A stretch of DNA of 64,000 nucleotides from Lumbricus rubellus (taxonomy: Eukaryota; Annelida; Clitellata; Crassiclitellata; Lumbricidae), in assembly GCA_945859605.1 (NCBI GenBank), contig OX243825.1:4029043-4093042 (forward strand). The letters are read 5' to 3'. Numbering within the stretch: position 1 is the first letter of the stretch; each line of letters begins with the position of its first letter. The notes under the pieces were generated by a model that was not told the DNA's origin, searched no databases, and was given only the letters and a program-made list of their open reading frames with translations. Positions 11,597-22,100 of this stretch are shown here, one piece after another. Position numbers and translations under genes: made by a program.

Positions 11597-11856
11597 CGTG
11601 TCCTAGATTTGGTCAATTTTAGGCAATGGGCTGATTCAGGCAAGGGATCGTTTTTGGCAGGAAAATGCAGTTTAAAACAAAACGAGCAATGAACACATTC
11701 ATCGGCCGATTCTGGTCTAAATGTAAACAACGATGCAAATAAAATTCATGAGCTTTCAAATGTTCAAAAACTGCGTTATAGGCCGACTGAGCATAATCTT
11801 GAATGAAGTCAAAAATTCTATGAACATTATCACCAGAAAGTAATAGGCCTACTTAC

Positions 11857-12189
11857 AGAGAACTTTGATGGCAGATGTTGAACAGTTGACATTTGGAATG
11901 CTGTTTGTAGCCAAACCTACAATCGGTACTCCATTTTCAACAGTTTCGTATGCAAACGAAACTTCACAAGTGAACGACGGAACCTCAGGAGCAGAAGCAA
12001 CAACAGAGTAACGTCTATTGATAGTGTTCCCGTTTTTCACAGCAGCCGGAACATCTGCCACTACCTTCCAGTTCATCGATAGGCGTACTCCATTTGTTCC
12101 ATTGTATGTAACTTGACAGTTCAACTGCACTCCATCTCCTTCGACCGTGTCATTCACAGACGCGTTTAACGTACATTTGGGTTGAGTCT
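11857..12189 (-). CDS. Copy A Ig domain (membrane-distal)
   Basis: 333 bp, phase 1-1, the same length as 40332-40664. Reads ETQPKCTLNASVNDTVEGDG, then VQLNCQVTYNGTNG, then RYSVVASAPEVPSFTC and a further cysteine in IPNVNCSTSAIKV. This Ig exon has an extra cysteine near each end besides the core pair. Confidence 0.8.
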
Positions 12190-12344
12190 CTGTAATCAAA
12201 CATTAAGCCTACAATTACAAGTTCTAGTGAAATAATTAAAATATCATTGTATGTCACTTCACTTGATAAATGTACTCCATTCTCGTCCTCAGTGCACCAT
12301 TGAAGTGCAGTTCACTCCCTTGGAATTAAAAAGCTTGATTCTCG

Positions 12345-13110
12345 GGGTTATCCGGTAGCTTGAGTGAGACGGCGACCCAAATCTGAGATAAAGTCTAGGC
12401 CCTTGCTGTTGATCGGGCCTAGGGTTTCCATAGCAACTGGGATGAAAACATGAGTATCAAGAAGGTTGCTGTATTTCTGGTTCTTTCTGTCCTCCGCCAG
12501 GCTAGCCGCTGCTCCGGCTCGAGTGGCTGTAGCGGCAAGGTAAGACGGTGCAAGCGTGTCCACCACTGTGACGTCCCACACCAAACCTCTGCCGGCTCTC
12601 CATGGGATTAGGGTGATTCCATCCGGTCTCTTGCCGTCCGATCTTACCAGGCCCTGAGGTTCCTTGGCTGCGGGTATCCAGCTTTGATCAGAGCACGGTA
12701 GATCAAGTCGTTTAGTGTACCATGGTGAGCCATATACGACCAAAACCCAACGAGCAAGATAAACCGTGCTCGCCTCTTGCAGTGTCAATTGAGCCACAAG
12801 TGCATGACATTGTGTGGGGTTCGCAAATGTTAGCTCCCAAACGCAAACCAACTGCCACCCTCATAGCCTCGTCACTTAATCTCAAACCGCAAGACGTGAT
12901 CGGCAAGGCGTGCAGCCAGTCTCCGGTGTGCTGAGTCGTGATTGCCTTCCAACGGGCATGGTCGCATTTATCTGTGAGTGGGCTGGTTATCTCCGAGAAT
13001 TTTTTATGCAGTAGCGGCTTGTCCCATTGAGATTGAATGTGAGTTGGGAAGTCCTCTGTGATATTGATCCATATAGTTCATCCTGCCACATCCTGCCACA
13101 TCGCCATAAG
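12345..13110 (-). pseudogene. Non-LTR retrotransposon ORF2 C-terminal region, frameshifted
   Basis: Minus strand: DWLH-type segment ALPITSCGLRLSDEAMRVAV, then CEPHTMSCTCGSIDTARGEH, then in another frame GKRPDGITLIPWRAGRGLVW and DVTVVDTLAPSYLAATATRA, ending PVAMETLGPINSKGLDFISD. This is the conserved C-terminal Cys/His plus 'DVTVVDTLA' region downstream of LINE reverse transcriptases. At least one frameshift near 12.71-12.85 kb. It lies at the edge of the foreign block that replaces the 5' part of IgSF copy A. Confidence 0.7.
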
Positions 13111-13239
13111 CTTCTCCACCTGCGGGTCCGGCTGATAATCGAATAATATAATAATAATAAAATATATTATATTATGTTATATTGTATCGTGAATCGTGAA
13201 TTATTTACATATTATAGTGTGTATATATAATTATATACA

Positions 13240-13257
13240 TCTATATTAATAAAGAAG

Positions 13258-13290
<33 letters not shown>

Positions 13291-14671
13291 CTGTTTGACC
13301 GGAATGCATTTCCACAGTTTTCGAGCTTTTCACTCCAAACCTTCACTACTGTGTCCGTCTGGGCATGAGACGCAAAGTTGGGGGTTTGCAAATCTCCCCC
13401 ACCATGGGGGCCAAAATGGGGGGCGAAACCCCCCCCAAATTTTTCCCATAAAATGCAGGTATTAATCTCAAACTTTGCACCTAGACAGAGGGCCATCGAA
13501 ACCACCCAGTGGAGTGGTTGGCGAATCTCCCCCACCATGGGGGCCACGGTGAGGGCAAAAACCCTAAGTTTGTTAAACACCTTTTTAAACGCTTGCATGG
13601 TCATTATATAATTGGCGAATGGAGATGATATGAATGAACATCCAATCTGCATTGCTATTATAGTAAATTTACGCGTAGGCCTACCGGTGGAGGTAGGAGT
13701 TAGGCTAATGGTGGCGTGTTGTGGGGTGGGGGAAATTTTCACGAAAACCCAAATTTCACGGGTGGTGTACCAGTGGATAGGTCGGAATGTGGTAGGGTGT
13801 TGTCGGTCTGGTGGGTTTGGGGGTGGGGGTGGGGATGGGAGGGATTTTTTTTCCAAAAACCAAAATTTCACCAATGGTGTACCGTTGGAGGTCGGTGTTG
13901 TGGGGTGGGGTGGGGGATGGGGTGGGGGTTGGTGTGTTGGTGGAGGGGTGGGTTGGGTTGGGCAGGATTGGGGTGGCGGTGGGGTGGAGGGTAAGTGTGA
14001 GGGTGGAGTGGTGGGGTGGAGGGGACAGGGTGGGGGCAGTTGAACGGGGTGGGATGGTGGGGGTGGGGGATTTGGGGTGGAGGTCTAGGTGGGAGTGTGG
14101 CGAGAGGCGGGGTGGAGGAGGTGGGATGGGGCGGGTGGAGGGGTGGACGGGGCGGGGGCGGGTTGAGGGAGTGGGGTGTACGGGGTGGGGCTTTGGGGTG
14201 GAGGTGGGGTGGCGGTGTGGAGCGTGGAGGAGGTAGCGTGGGGCGGGTGAACTGCGTGGGTAGACGGGGTGGGAGTTTGGGGTGAAGGTTGAAGGTGTGG
14301 TGAAGGTGGGGGTGGAGGTGGGGTGGAGGGGTGGGGTAGGGTGTGGCGGGTGGAGGTGTATGGGGTGGGGTGGGGCTTTGGGGGTGGAGGAGGGGAGGAG
14401 GTGTGATGTGTGGTGTGATTGGGCTGTTGCCGGGTGGAGGGGTGGGTGTACGGTGTGGGGGTGGGGCTTGAGGTGGGGTGGAGGTGTGGTGGAGGGGTAG
14501 GGTGGAGGCGGGTGAACGGGTGAGGGTTTGGGGTGGAGGTGGGGGTGTGGTGGGGCGGAGTGGGTGGAGGTATATGGGGTGGGGGTGGAGGTGGGGGTGT
14601 GGAGTGGTTGGGTTGTGGCCGGATCGGGTCGTATCCTAAATTTCCCGGGCAACGCCGGGTACCCCTTCTAG
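13240..14671 (+). mobile_element. Non-autonomous Helitron with G-rich minisatellite body
   Basis: Starts TCTATATTAATAAAG at 13240 and ends with the hairpin CCCGGGCAACGCCGGG followed by a spacer and CTAG at 14668-14671. It is preceded by A and followed by T, as expected for Helitron insertion. The first 350 bp carry a TG run and unique sequence. From about 13.8 kb the body is a GGGGTGGAGG-like degenerate minisatellite. No Rep/helicase frame. A second, inverted copy lies at 22440-24131. Confidence 0.75.
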
Positions 14672-14984
14672 TATATAATAGATATATACACGGACAGCAC
14701 ACACAGATACATACGCTTAACCCTCAACAGCTAACCTGGGGTCCAAGCGGACCCCAAGCATGTTCATCATATATTTTTTAATATTTGTAAAGTGACTGCA
14801 ACCTTGATATTTTATGTAATTGTTTGCTTGTATGTTGGGGTGCTTCTCGTGAATTTTTTTTTTAAAAACTCTGTGCAAAATTTTTTTATTAATGTTTTTC
14901 CTCTGGGGTCCATGCGGACCCCAAAAATTACATAGGATTTTCATAAGATTTCATTCGTATTTCAATACCAAGAATGTAAAATCA

Positions 14985-15712
14985 GACTGACAGACAGACG
15001 GATAGTAAGACGGACAGATATGGAGACATACAGACAAACATGCAGGCAGACAGACGGACAGACACAGACAGAGAGACACAGGAGACAGAGAAAGACAGAG
15101 AGAGACAGAGACACACACAGAGAGAGAGAGGGAGAGAATGAAAAAGAGAGAGACAGACAGAAAGAGGGAGTCAGACAAACAGGGAGACAGAAGACTGACA
15201 GACGGACGGACAGGCAGACAGACAGACGGACAGACAGAGATAGACAGACAGACAGGCAGACAGAAGTCTGGCAGACGGACGGACGAACAAGCAGACAAGC
15301 ATATTGACAGGTAGGCAGACAAACGGACAGACAGGCAGACAGACAGACAGACAGACAGACGGACAAAGAGACAGGCAGAAGACTGACAGACAGATGACAG
15401 ACAGACAGGCAGGCGGAGAGGTAGACAGACAGACTGACTGGCGGACAGCAAACAGATAGACAGGCAGGCAGACAGAAGACTGACAGACGGACGGACAAGT
15501 AGACAGACAGGCAGACAGACAGGCAAATGAACAGACAGACAGGCAGGCAGACAGGCCAGCGGACAGGCGGACAGACTGACACACGGACGGACAAGCCTAC
15601 AGACAGGCAGGCAGACAGACATACAAATGGATGGACGGTCTGACAGGCAGACGAGCAGGCGGACAGACAGGCAGACAGACAGTCGGACAGTCAGGCAGGG
15701 TCAGATATAGAC
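14985..15712. repeat. (GACA)n-derived microsatellite
   Basis: About 0.7 kb of GACA units with frequent GGCA, GACG and GAGA variants. It produces long Cys/Ser/Leu/Val-rich open frames on the minus strand that are artefacts of the repeat. Confidence 0.9.
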
Positions 15713-15714
15713 AG

Positions 15715-15752
15715 ACCCTAACCCTAACCCTTCCTCTGACCCTAACCCTTAT
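15715..15752. repeat. Interstitial telomere-like tract
   Basis: CCCTAACCCTAACCCTT followed by a second CCCTAACCCTT, i.e. TTAGGG-type units at the end of the GACA array. Confidence 0.7.
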
Positions 15753-15825
15753 ATGTTCACAACGACAATAGGATATAGACTCTCACATAAACTTTAATTT
15801 CCGTGCTCATGGAGTTACTTACTTG

Positions 15826-16390
15826 CAAACAGTGGCAGCGCCATGATTCTTTTTTGGGGGGGGGGGGGCTGAATCCTCGTGGAGGAAATTTTCCATTTTC
15901 ATTCGCCAAACTTTCTGACGATCACCTTTTTTAGTCATTTGGTAGAAATTTCATGGAAATTTTACATTTTATAGGAGGGGTTTAACATGGAAATATTTCA
16001 TTTTTTCATGTAAAAACGGATGGCCTTTTTTAGGGGGTTTAAACCCCTAGCCCCTCTGAGTAGATGCAGAATGGATTCTTTGACTTTTTTTTAAGAAGCC
16101 TGATTTTGAAGATAAATCAGTTAATTCAGCATAGGGTTAACAAGCTGAGGGTCTTTTATTATTTCCTGAGGGGGGGTGCTCGGTAGTACAGTGGTTAGCG
16201 CGCTGGACTGTCAACCAAGAGGTATTTTATTATTTCCCCTTGATTCCTCCTCTTCTCCTTTGGGGGTCTTTTATTATTTCCTGATGTAAAGTTAACAGCT
16301 TGACTTTTTTTTAAGAAGCCTGATATTGAAGATAAATTAAGTTAAAATGGTGCTAAAGGATAATCTGGAGGTTTTTTAATTGAAGAAAAT
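15826..16390. other. Repeat relics next to the virus-like cluster
   Basis: Begins with CAGTGGCAGCGCCATG, which resembles the hAT end at 47201, but no matching right end is seen. Then 'gaagcctgattttgaagata' near 16095 recurs as 'gaagcctgatattgaagata' near 16315, and 'gtcttttattatttcctga' occurs twice, so a segment of about 220 bp is partly duplicated. A tRNA-like stretch 'cagtggttagcgcgctggac' at 16189 lacks a B box. Confidence 0.45.
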
Positions 16391-16424
16391 ATCAGCTAAT
16401 AAACCAGTTAAAACCAGTTAAAAA

Positions 16425-17498
16425 TTAAGGTCGTAAGAATACTGCCGAAAAGTCTCTAGCTAATATATTTAGTGCGATGTGCGAATAAACGAATATCTCG
16501 AGAAAATCGGTATTGGCTACGAAAATTATGCAACTACCGGTTGAATTGTTATACGCAGCTCCCGTTCCCCATCCGCCCGCAATTTGCATGTAATTCGCCC
16601 CATTTCTATACAGGTAGACGTTACCAGGAGCGGTACTACTGTTACCAAATTCTATGTACGTCGAAACGAAATAGTATCCGGCTTTACCGGGAGTGAAACG
16701 GGTCAGTCTCGTACTTATGACACCATCGGTTTTGAATCTTACACTATCGAAAGTAACTATTGTGTGAGTTTTAGCGATTAAGAATTGCCAAGTTAAAGAA
16801 TGAATGCTAAGCGCGGGACCGATTGAGATAGAATCTACATACTGCTTCGTAGCTGCATCGCTGGCGCTGTTGGGTTCGTGTAGCCCTGTAATGTAACCAT
16901 CATGCATAAAGATGGTCGTATGCACATTTATTTGAGATGAAAGATTGTATTGCATCGACTTAACCATTTCTAACACGACTTCATTATTTAATCTAAAACG
17001 AAATCCATCAGTCGACTGTAATATAATTGGGAGGTTTAATCGACCTTCTATTTTATTCGTTGTATTTCCTAAAAATATATTAAAATTTTTACTTCCATCC
17101 AAATCCTTACATCCCATCCCCCGCGAAAGATCCCTACCGTTGCTGCTTAAGAATAGGTCGCCAGTCATTGTATCACCAGTCTTAGCCACCTTCAATGTAA
17201 CTTGTTCATCAACGTATTTCTTATTCGTCAAATGATTATCGTTGGACGGAGAATCGTCGTGATTCGATATCAAATCAATTGCTTGACCTCGACTTAAGGC
17301 TTCATCCATTCCTGCTGTCGAAGTGTTCGTTGTAGGTAGTCCTTTAATTTTGTGACCACCCATTTTTAAAATTCCAGTCACTGGATTTGCTCCATCCAAT
17401 CGAAGAAAACTCTCATTTATTTGACTAAGAGTAACACCTCCAGCGATTACTCTTTGTGATGAACTAACATCGGTGTGACCAAATTTATCGACAGGCAT
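16425..17498 (-). CDS. Phage-tail-fibre-like protein with C1q-like head (virus-like)
   Basis: Intact 357-residue frame. Residues 1-228 form a stalk region with fibre motifs: MPVDKFGHTD, RVIAGGVTLSQIN, TGDTMTGDLFL (about 107-117) and DAATKQYVD (about 214-222). Residues about 230-357 look like a C1q/TNF-type jelly-roll head: VTFDSVRFKTDGVISTRLTR, GYYFVSTYIEF, NVYLYRNGANY and the closing FSAVFLRP. Inference: a receptor-binding fibre. It is the tandem paralogue of 17529-18653, with which it shares the stalk but not the head. The gene is intronless, begins 30 bp after the neighbour's stop, and follows an AT-rich TATATATAAAATG leader. Fibre motifs are clear; C1q assignment is by pattern only. Confidence 0.75.
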   Translation of the reverse strand: MPVDKFGHTDVSSSQRVIAGGVTLSQINESFLRLDGANPVTGILKMGGHKIKGLPTTNTSTAGMDEALSRGQAIDLISNHDDSPSNDNHLTNKKYVDEQVTLKVAKTGDTMTGDLFLSSNGRDLSRGMGCKDLDGSKNFNIFLGNTTNKIEGRLNLPIILQSTDGFRFRLNNEVVLEMVKSMQYNLSSQINVHTTIFMHDGYITGLHEPNSASDAATKQYVDSISIGPALSIHSLTWQFLIAKTHTIVTFDSVRFKTDGVISTRLTRFTPGKAGYYFVSTYIEFGNSSTAPGNVYLYRNGANYMQIAGGWGTGAAYNNSTGSCIIFVANTDFLEIFVYSHIALNILARDFSAVFLRP

Positions 17499-17525
17499 TT
17501 TATATATAATAATAATTTTTAATGT
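17499..17525 (-). promoter_or_regulatory. AT-rich leader before fibre 2
   Basis: Minus strand reads ATTAAAAATTATTA then TTATATATAAAATG into the start codon. Nearly the same sequence precedes fibre 1, suggesting a shared TATA-like promoter. Confidence 0.45.
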
Positions 17526-17528
17526 AGA

Positions 17529-18653
17529 TTAGTCATCGTATACATATAATTGCATTAGATCTACCTGAATCTTTCGTATACGATCATCTCCCCTTTGCCA
17601 TGCTATAGATGTAACTCTGTAATATTGATAAGCATCCGTAGTAGAAATATTTAAAAATCGCGGAACACCGGGAACATTCTCTGAAGAACTCCAAGATGGA
17701 GTCAAGAATGTAAACGCTACTCCATCATTGCTAGCGTAGAAACCGAAATGAGATAGGACTACATTTTCGCTTTTAAACGCAATTCTCCAAATTTTAACTG
17801 GTTCAGGACATTTAATTTGTAACCAAACAGTTTCATCTTCACCCGAAACCCAAGCTGCGTTAACATCGTCAGTGAGGTTAGTGAAAGCATGGTAGGCTTT
17901 GTTTTCGGAAAAACAAGAACTGGCACTAGCAACGAATCCTGTCACACTTACATCAGCTTCCAAGGGAGGAATATACCCAACACGACACTTTTTCAGAGAT
18001 TTATCGACGTAATTCTTTGTAGCGGCATCTTGAGCTGAAAGAGGATCGCTTAAATCGTTGATATTATTACTATTCATTAGGATATTTTGATAAACGTCGA
18101 TTTTTCGATCGTTAGACGCTCTACCGATTCTCATTATATTTTCTACGCCTATTTTGCATAGAAATCCATCCGTCGATTGTAATGTAATAGGATTGTTTAA
18201 CGAACATTGTAGTTTATTTCGTATACTACCTAAGAAAATAGCGAATTCTTTATTTTCTCCTCTCAAGTCCTTACAACCCATTGAACGCAGACGATCGAAG
18301 CCAACGTTTAAGAACAAGTCGCCAGTCATTGTATCACCAGTTTTAGACACTTTTGAAGCATAAACGTATTTCTTATTCGTCAAATGATTATCGTTGGACG
18401 GAGAATCGTTGTGATTCGTTATCAAATCAATGGCTTGCCCCCTACTTAAAGCTTCATCCATTCCGGCTGTCGAAGTATTCGTTACTGGGAGACCTTTTAT
18501 CACATGTCCATTCATTTTTAAATTTCCAGTCGGCAGATTTGCTCCATCACATCGAAGAAAATTAGCATTTATTTGACTAAGAGTTACACCTCCAGCGATT
18601 ACTCTTCGTGATGTTCCTCCAAAATCGGTGTGACCAAATTTATCGACAGGCAT
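17529..18653 (-). CDS. Phage-tail-fibre-like protein with discoidin-like head (virus-like)
   Basis: Intact 374-residue frame. The stalk (1 to about 228) parallels fibre 2: MPVDKFGHTD, GGVTLSQINANFLR, TGDTMTGDLFL (about 105-115), DAATKNYVD (about 209-217). The head (about 232-374) resembles an F5/8 type C (discoidin) galactose-binding-like domain: VTGFVASASS, KAYHAFTN, AAWVSGEDETVWLQIKCPEP, FGFYASNDGVAF, and a closing YYRVTS-type strand. Such domains bind glycans or lipids, so the inferred role is attachment. It is separated from the protease by 19 bp and from fibre 2 by 30 bp, all on the same strand. The frame has no stops, in contrast to the broken polymerase upstream. Confidence 0.75.
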   Translation of the reverse strand: MPVDKFGHTDFGGTSRRVIAGGVTLSQINANFLRCDGANLPTGNLKMNGHVIKGLPVTNTSTAGMDEALSRGQAIDLITNHNDSPSNDNHLTNKKYVYASKVSKTGDTMTGDLFLNVGFDRLRSMGCKDLRGENKEFAIFLGSIRNKLQCSLNNPITLQSTDGFLCKIGVENIMRIGRASNDRKIDVYQNILMNSNNINDLSDPLSAQDAATKNYVDKSLKKCRVGYIPPLEADVSVTGFVASASSCFSENKAYHAFTNLTDDVNAAWVSGEDETVWLQIKCPEPVKIWRIAFKSENVVLSHFGFYASNDGVAFTFLTPSWSSSENVPGVPRFLNISTTDAYQYYRVTSIAWQRGDDRIRKIQVDLMQLYVYDD

Positions 18654-18680
18654 TTTATATATAAAATAATTTTTAATGCA
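18654..18680 (-). promoter_or_regulatory. AT-rich leader before fibre 1
   Basis: Minus strand reads ATTAAAAATTATTTTA then TATATAAAATG into the ATG. It overlaps the last codons of the protease gene. Confidence 0.45.
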
Positions 18681-19095
18681 AGCCGTTTATAACTTCTTGG
18701 AAATTCATTCCATCACCCACCATCTTCGTCACATACAGACACAAATGACCACAAAATACTTCGTTATCGGGTTGTATTCGCTCGCTGTTATATAACACTG
18801 GACGGCGTAAATACTTTATCAGTTCTAGAGGGAGAGGAAGGCCGTAACTATCGAAATATATTTTCTCATTACCGCTCTTTAAGAAAGCGCACCAGTGACT
18901 GCCGACCCCATTAGAATCGTCTAGATTCAATATCCCACACTCATTCCATCCAGGTTTCTTCGGCAACTCGTCTCTGAGAAATACTCCTTTGAAATTATTG
19001 ATGTTTAGTTTCTTAGCCGCTTCGATTAGATCCACATTCGATAAAGCAATATTCGGTAGCACTACTCCACAAACATCGATTTGTTTGACGATCAT
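18673..19095 (-). CDS. Adenain-like cysteine protease (virus-like)
   Basis: Intact 140-residue frame. Candidate catalytic residues in family order: His in VGSHWCAF (about residue 67), Asp in IYFDSYG, and Cys in EVFCGHLCLYV near residue 114. This is the arrangement of adenovirus-type maturation proteases found in Polintons and adintoviruses, where the enzyme processes capsid precursors. Its presence implies a virion-forming ancestor although no capsid gene is seen here. It starts 16 bp after the polymerase stop. Homology rests on motif order and neighbours; I could not run a profile search. Confidence 0.8.
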   Translation of the reverse strand: MIVKQIDVCGVVLPNIALSNVDLIEAAKKLNINNFKGVFLRDELPKKPGWNECGILNLDDSNGVGSHWCAFLKSGNEKIYFDSYGLPLPLELIKYLRRPVLYNSERIQPDNEVFCGHLCLYVTKMVGDGMNFQEVINGLH

Positions 19096-19111
19096 TTATT
19101 TAATATAAACA

Positions 19112-22100
19112 TTAATAAAAAATTTTCAACGAGTAATGACCATAAGACAACGTACTAATTCCATCCTCCATTATTACTCGTTTATCGTCGTCGGCAGATA
19201 ATGCAACTTTATTAATTTCTTCCGTATAAATATCGTGATGATAAGATCTAATAACATTCATCGTTCGTTGTTGTTCTTTTTTAGTAAATAAGCAGTTTCT
19301 ATAATCTTCGTGAGTAATAGTTTTCTGGACAACATTCTTCTTAATACCTTTACATTTCTTGTGCTCATCTCCAGCAGCCATCTTATAAGAATACAACTTT
19401 GCTCGCAACCCGATAAATTCTTTTATCTGTTTCCCACTAGTTTCATCCTTGAACATTCCAATAACTTTTTTACTTACTCCAACCTCAATACCAGATGGAT
19501 GATCTCTCGGGTATTCACTCGTGTCGAATCGAGCTTTAATATCTTCTGCGATATCTGAGTAAAAGTCTTCAGTTTTAATTTCGTATGTCAAAGAATCTGT
19601 ATCAGTAAATAATAATTTAGCTCTATTTCCGTATTTAGTCTTGATGTAGTTATAATTGAAATCATACATTAAAGTTTTACTCAAATCTAATATACACATG
19701 CCAAGATAGATAGGTTTATTATAGTACAATTTAGTTTTTTTCATGTGAACGGCTATTAGATTTTCATCGAAAATAGTACATCTCTCGTAATTAGGTTTAG
19801 CGGCTAGTTCAATAGCCCTCTCCTCCTGACACACTAACTTTATATCAACACGATTTTCAATGTTCTCACAAGTTTTTCCAAAGACACTGTTATTCATTAA
19901 TTTGAAAAAGTCTTTCTCAAAGTCATTAGTAGCTTTCGTTCTAAGAGCTGTATTTAAATCGATATACTTTTTCAACCAATCACTTTCTTCGAATAGTATA
20001 CCTCTATGCACTTTTGTTATTTTCATGCCTAGGCTCTCATACAGCTTCAGATTTTCGTAGTGTAGCACATACTTCTTTTTATCGTTTAAGTTTGGAATTA
20101 ACTTTTTGACTTTGTCAATCTCAATGCTTTCAGGAGCTAACGGGAAATCGTTATGCAGGTCGTGTAACTCTTTAGGGTATTCCAAATCAACTTCCAATAT
20201 GCATGGAATACTTCTCCAATTTTTTAAATCAGCTTTATTCATCCATTTGAACCCGTGAGTAGGTAAAGGTTTGATCATAGCCCATCCATAGAGATTATTC
20301 GCATCCAGGTAAGTGATAAATGTAGAATTTTCGTTGCTATTGAAATCGCTCATATATTTATTATTCGCTAGCCCGTAACGATTTGATATTGTGCTCACTC
20401 CTCCTCTCATCCCTTGCTTAATCATCAGAATCATATCGTAATCACTCAATAACTCCAATTTCACGCCTGTCAATTTTAAAGCGGCATTCCAGGCTTAACC
20501 AGGAGATGTAAAATACCATGCAGGGTCAAGCGTATAGGTCTTCATACACACATCTCTAAAGTTTTCGAAAACATCAGCATGTAGCAGAACATCCGAAACG
20601 TTGTATAAATCGTGATATTCTCTGAATGTTTTGCATCCAAATTCTTTCCATACCGTTTGTGCATGCTCGTAGTCTTCATCGCTAATATTCGAATCATTTA
20701 GCTTAGAATAGAAAGCGGATTTTGGTGGTAGTTCGGTTTCATTAAAGGTAGTAAATGAATCGACGTAGTCATAAGGATATATGCCTTTTCTTAGCAAAAG
20801 ATCGAGCTTCTTTCCTGTATATCGTATCCTGGTCTTTGTTTAGGTTCCTCGATAAAGCATCAAGACTCGAAGCCATAAATTTAAAACTGTCGATAAAACG
20901 CAGTTCTCGTCGGACTAGTATTTCTTTTCCATCTTTTACAAACTTATCAACAACGACCTCTCTGCTAAACGATATATACTTTTCCTCGTTGTTAGGTATG
21001 CAGTTAATTTTCTCTCCATTATCACCTCTCAGTTTCTTAATGAACAGATGGCAATCGTACCCGGAAAGATTATGAAACACTACAGGGAAAAACTTGGGGA
21101 CTTTATAGTTTAAATTACAACTGTTATGAGAAGCACCTCTAAATTTACCACTAAGATGACAGTGATCTCTTACTCGGTCTTCGCCCAAGGTTTTTTCACA
21201 GATATGACATATAGTAGCTGTATCAAAACACTTCTTGTCCTCTTCTGTAAATATCATCTTCTTCTCAAATTTAAACTGATTATATATTGGTTTTATATTC
21301 TCTTCTAGTTTATCTACAAATATTTGACCAACATCATCATCTTCGCTTTCAGCCGTAAACGTCACAGGATCTTGAGAATATACACTATCATCGAAACATT
21401 TTATGTGGTAGCAAAAGGAGCTAGGAGTATGCTTTTGATATTTATTAGTGTACGACAACTCTGGATTTGGTTGACAAGTGTCTATTGGCTTCACAAAAGA
21501 CTCGAAATCTGCGTAGACTATAAAAGGAACCCTCATAGAATTGTTAAAATTTTTAAAACTTAACATAGTTCCTGGTGGTGGCATTTCTATTTTCTGTGCG
21601 TTATGTTGAGATCAGTACTCATTATGGTTGTTAAGCGCTTTGGTCGTTGAGAAACCATTCATACACCTTTTGCAATAATACATCGAATGAGTCCTCAATC
21701 TCATCATTCTGTTAAAATTCTTGATCCAGCAATAATGTTTTCTTTCTCCGTTGGAAATAAGCAATAGGTCTACACAAATACTACTTTCACACTTAGACAG
21801 ATAAAGCGGGTATACTTCTTTTTCATAACCGAATACATTAACATTAACATTATTATTTCTCTCGAACCTACCTATCACATTAGCATCAGCAGCAACTGGA
21901 AACTCAATACCACTCCAATTAAGTTTTTTAGACTGTTCTTTCAAAGCTTTCGTTATTATCTCCGAATTTTTCACAACCGGATTCAAAGCTCTAGTGATAC
22001 ACCATTTGAAGCATTCTTCGTCGTCGTTTTTCATATTTATAATAGCCTTTTTATTAGCTAAAAAGTCGGGAAGTGGAATGTAAGAACTACCTCTTAAAGG

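Larger units (their letters stand above)
8475..12189 (-). pseudogene. IgSF receptor copy A, 5'-truncated
   Basis: Four exons homologous to genes B and C are recognisable, in minus-strand order: Ig domain 11857-12189, Ig domain 9919-10194, transmembrane 9326-9472 and a 10-nt micro-exon 8475-8484. All keep open frames, GT/AG borders and the same phases as B. No signal-peptide or V-like exon is found upstream: homology to B stops near 12.31 kb at a LINE remnant. No tail exon like those of B and C was found to the left. The copy is therefore probably a non-functional fragment, unless missing exons lie outside the window or have diverged. The surviving exons look well preserved, which suggests recent loss. 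Confidence 0.65.

Noticed and set aside
13612..14702. Long glycine/tryptophan- or proline/histidine-rich open frames
   Set aside because: Products of the G-rich Helitron minisatellite; all frames are open because stops are rare in it.
14951..15622. Long Cys/Ser/Val-rich open frames on the minus strand
   Set aside because: They are translations of the GACA microsatellite in several frames at once.
14985..15712. CRISPR-like regular repeats
   Set aside because: Units are 4 bp with no unique spacers, and the genome is eukaryotic.
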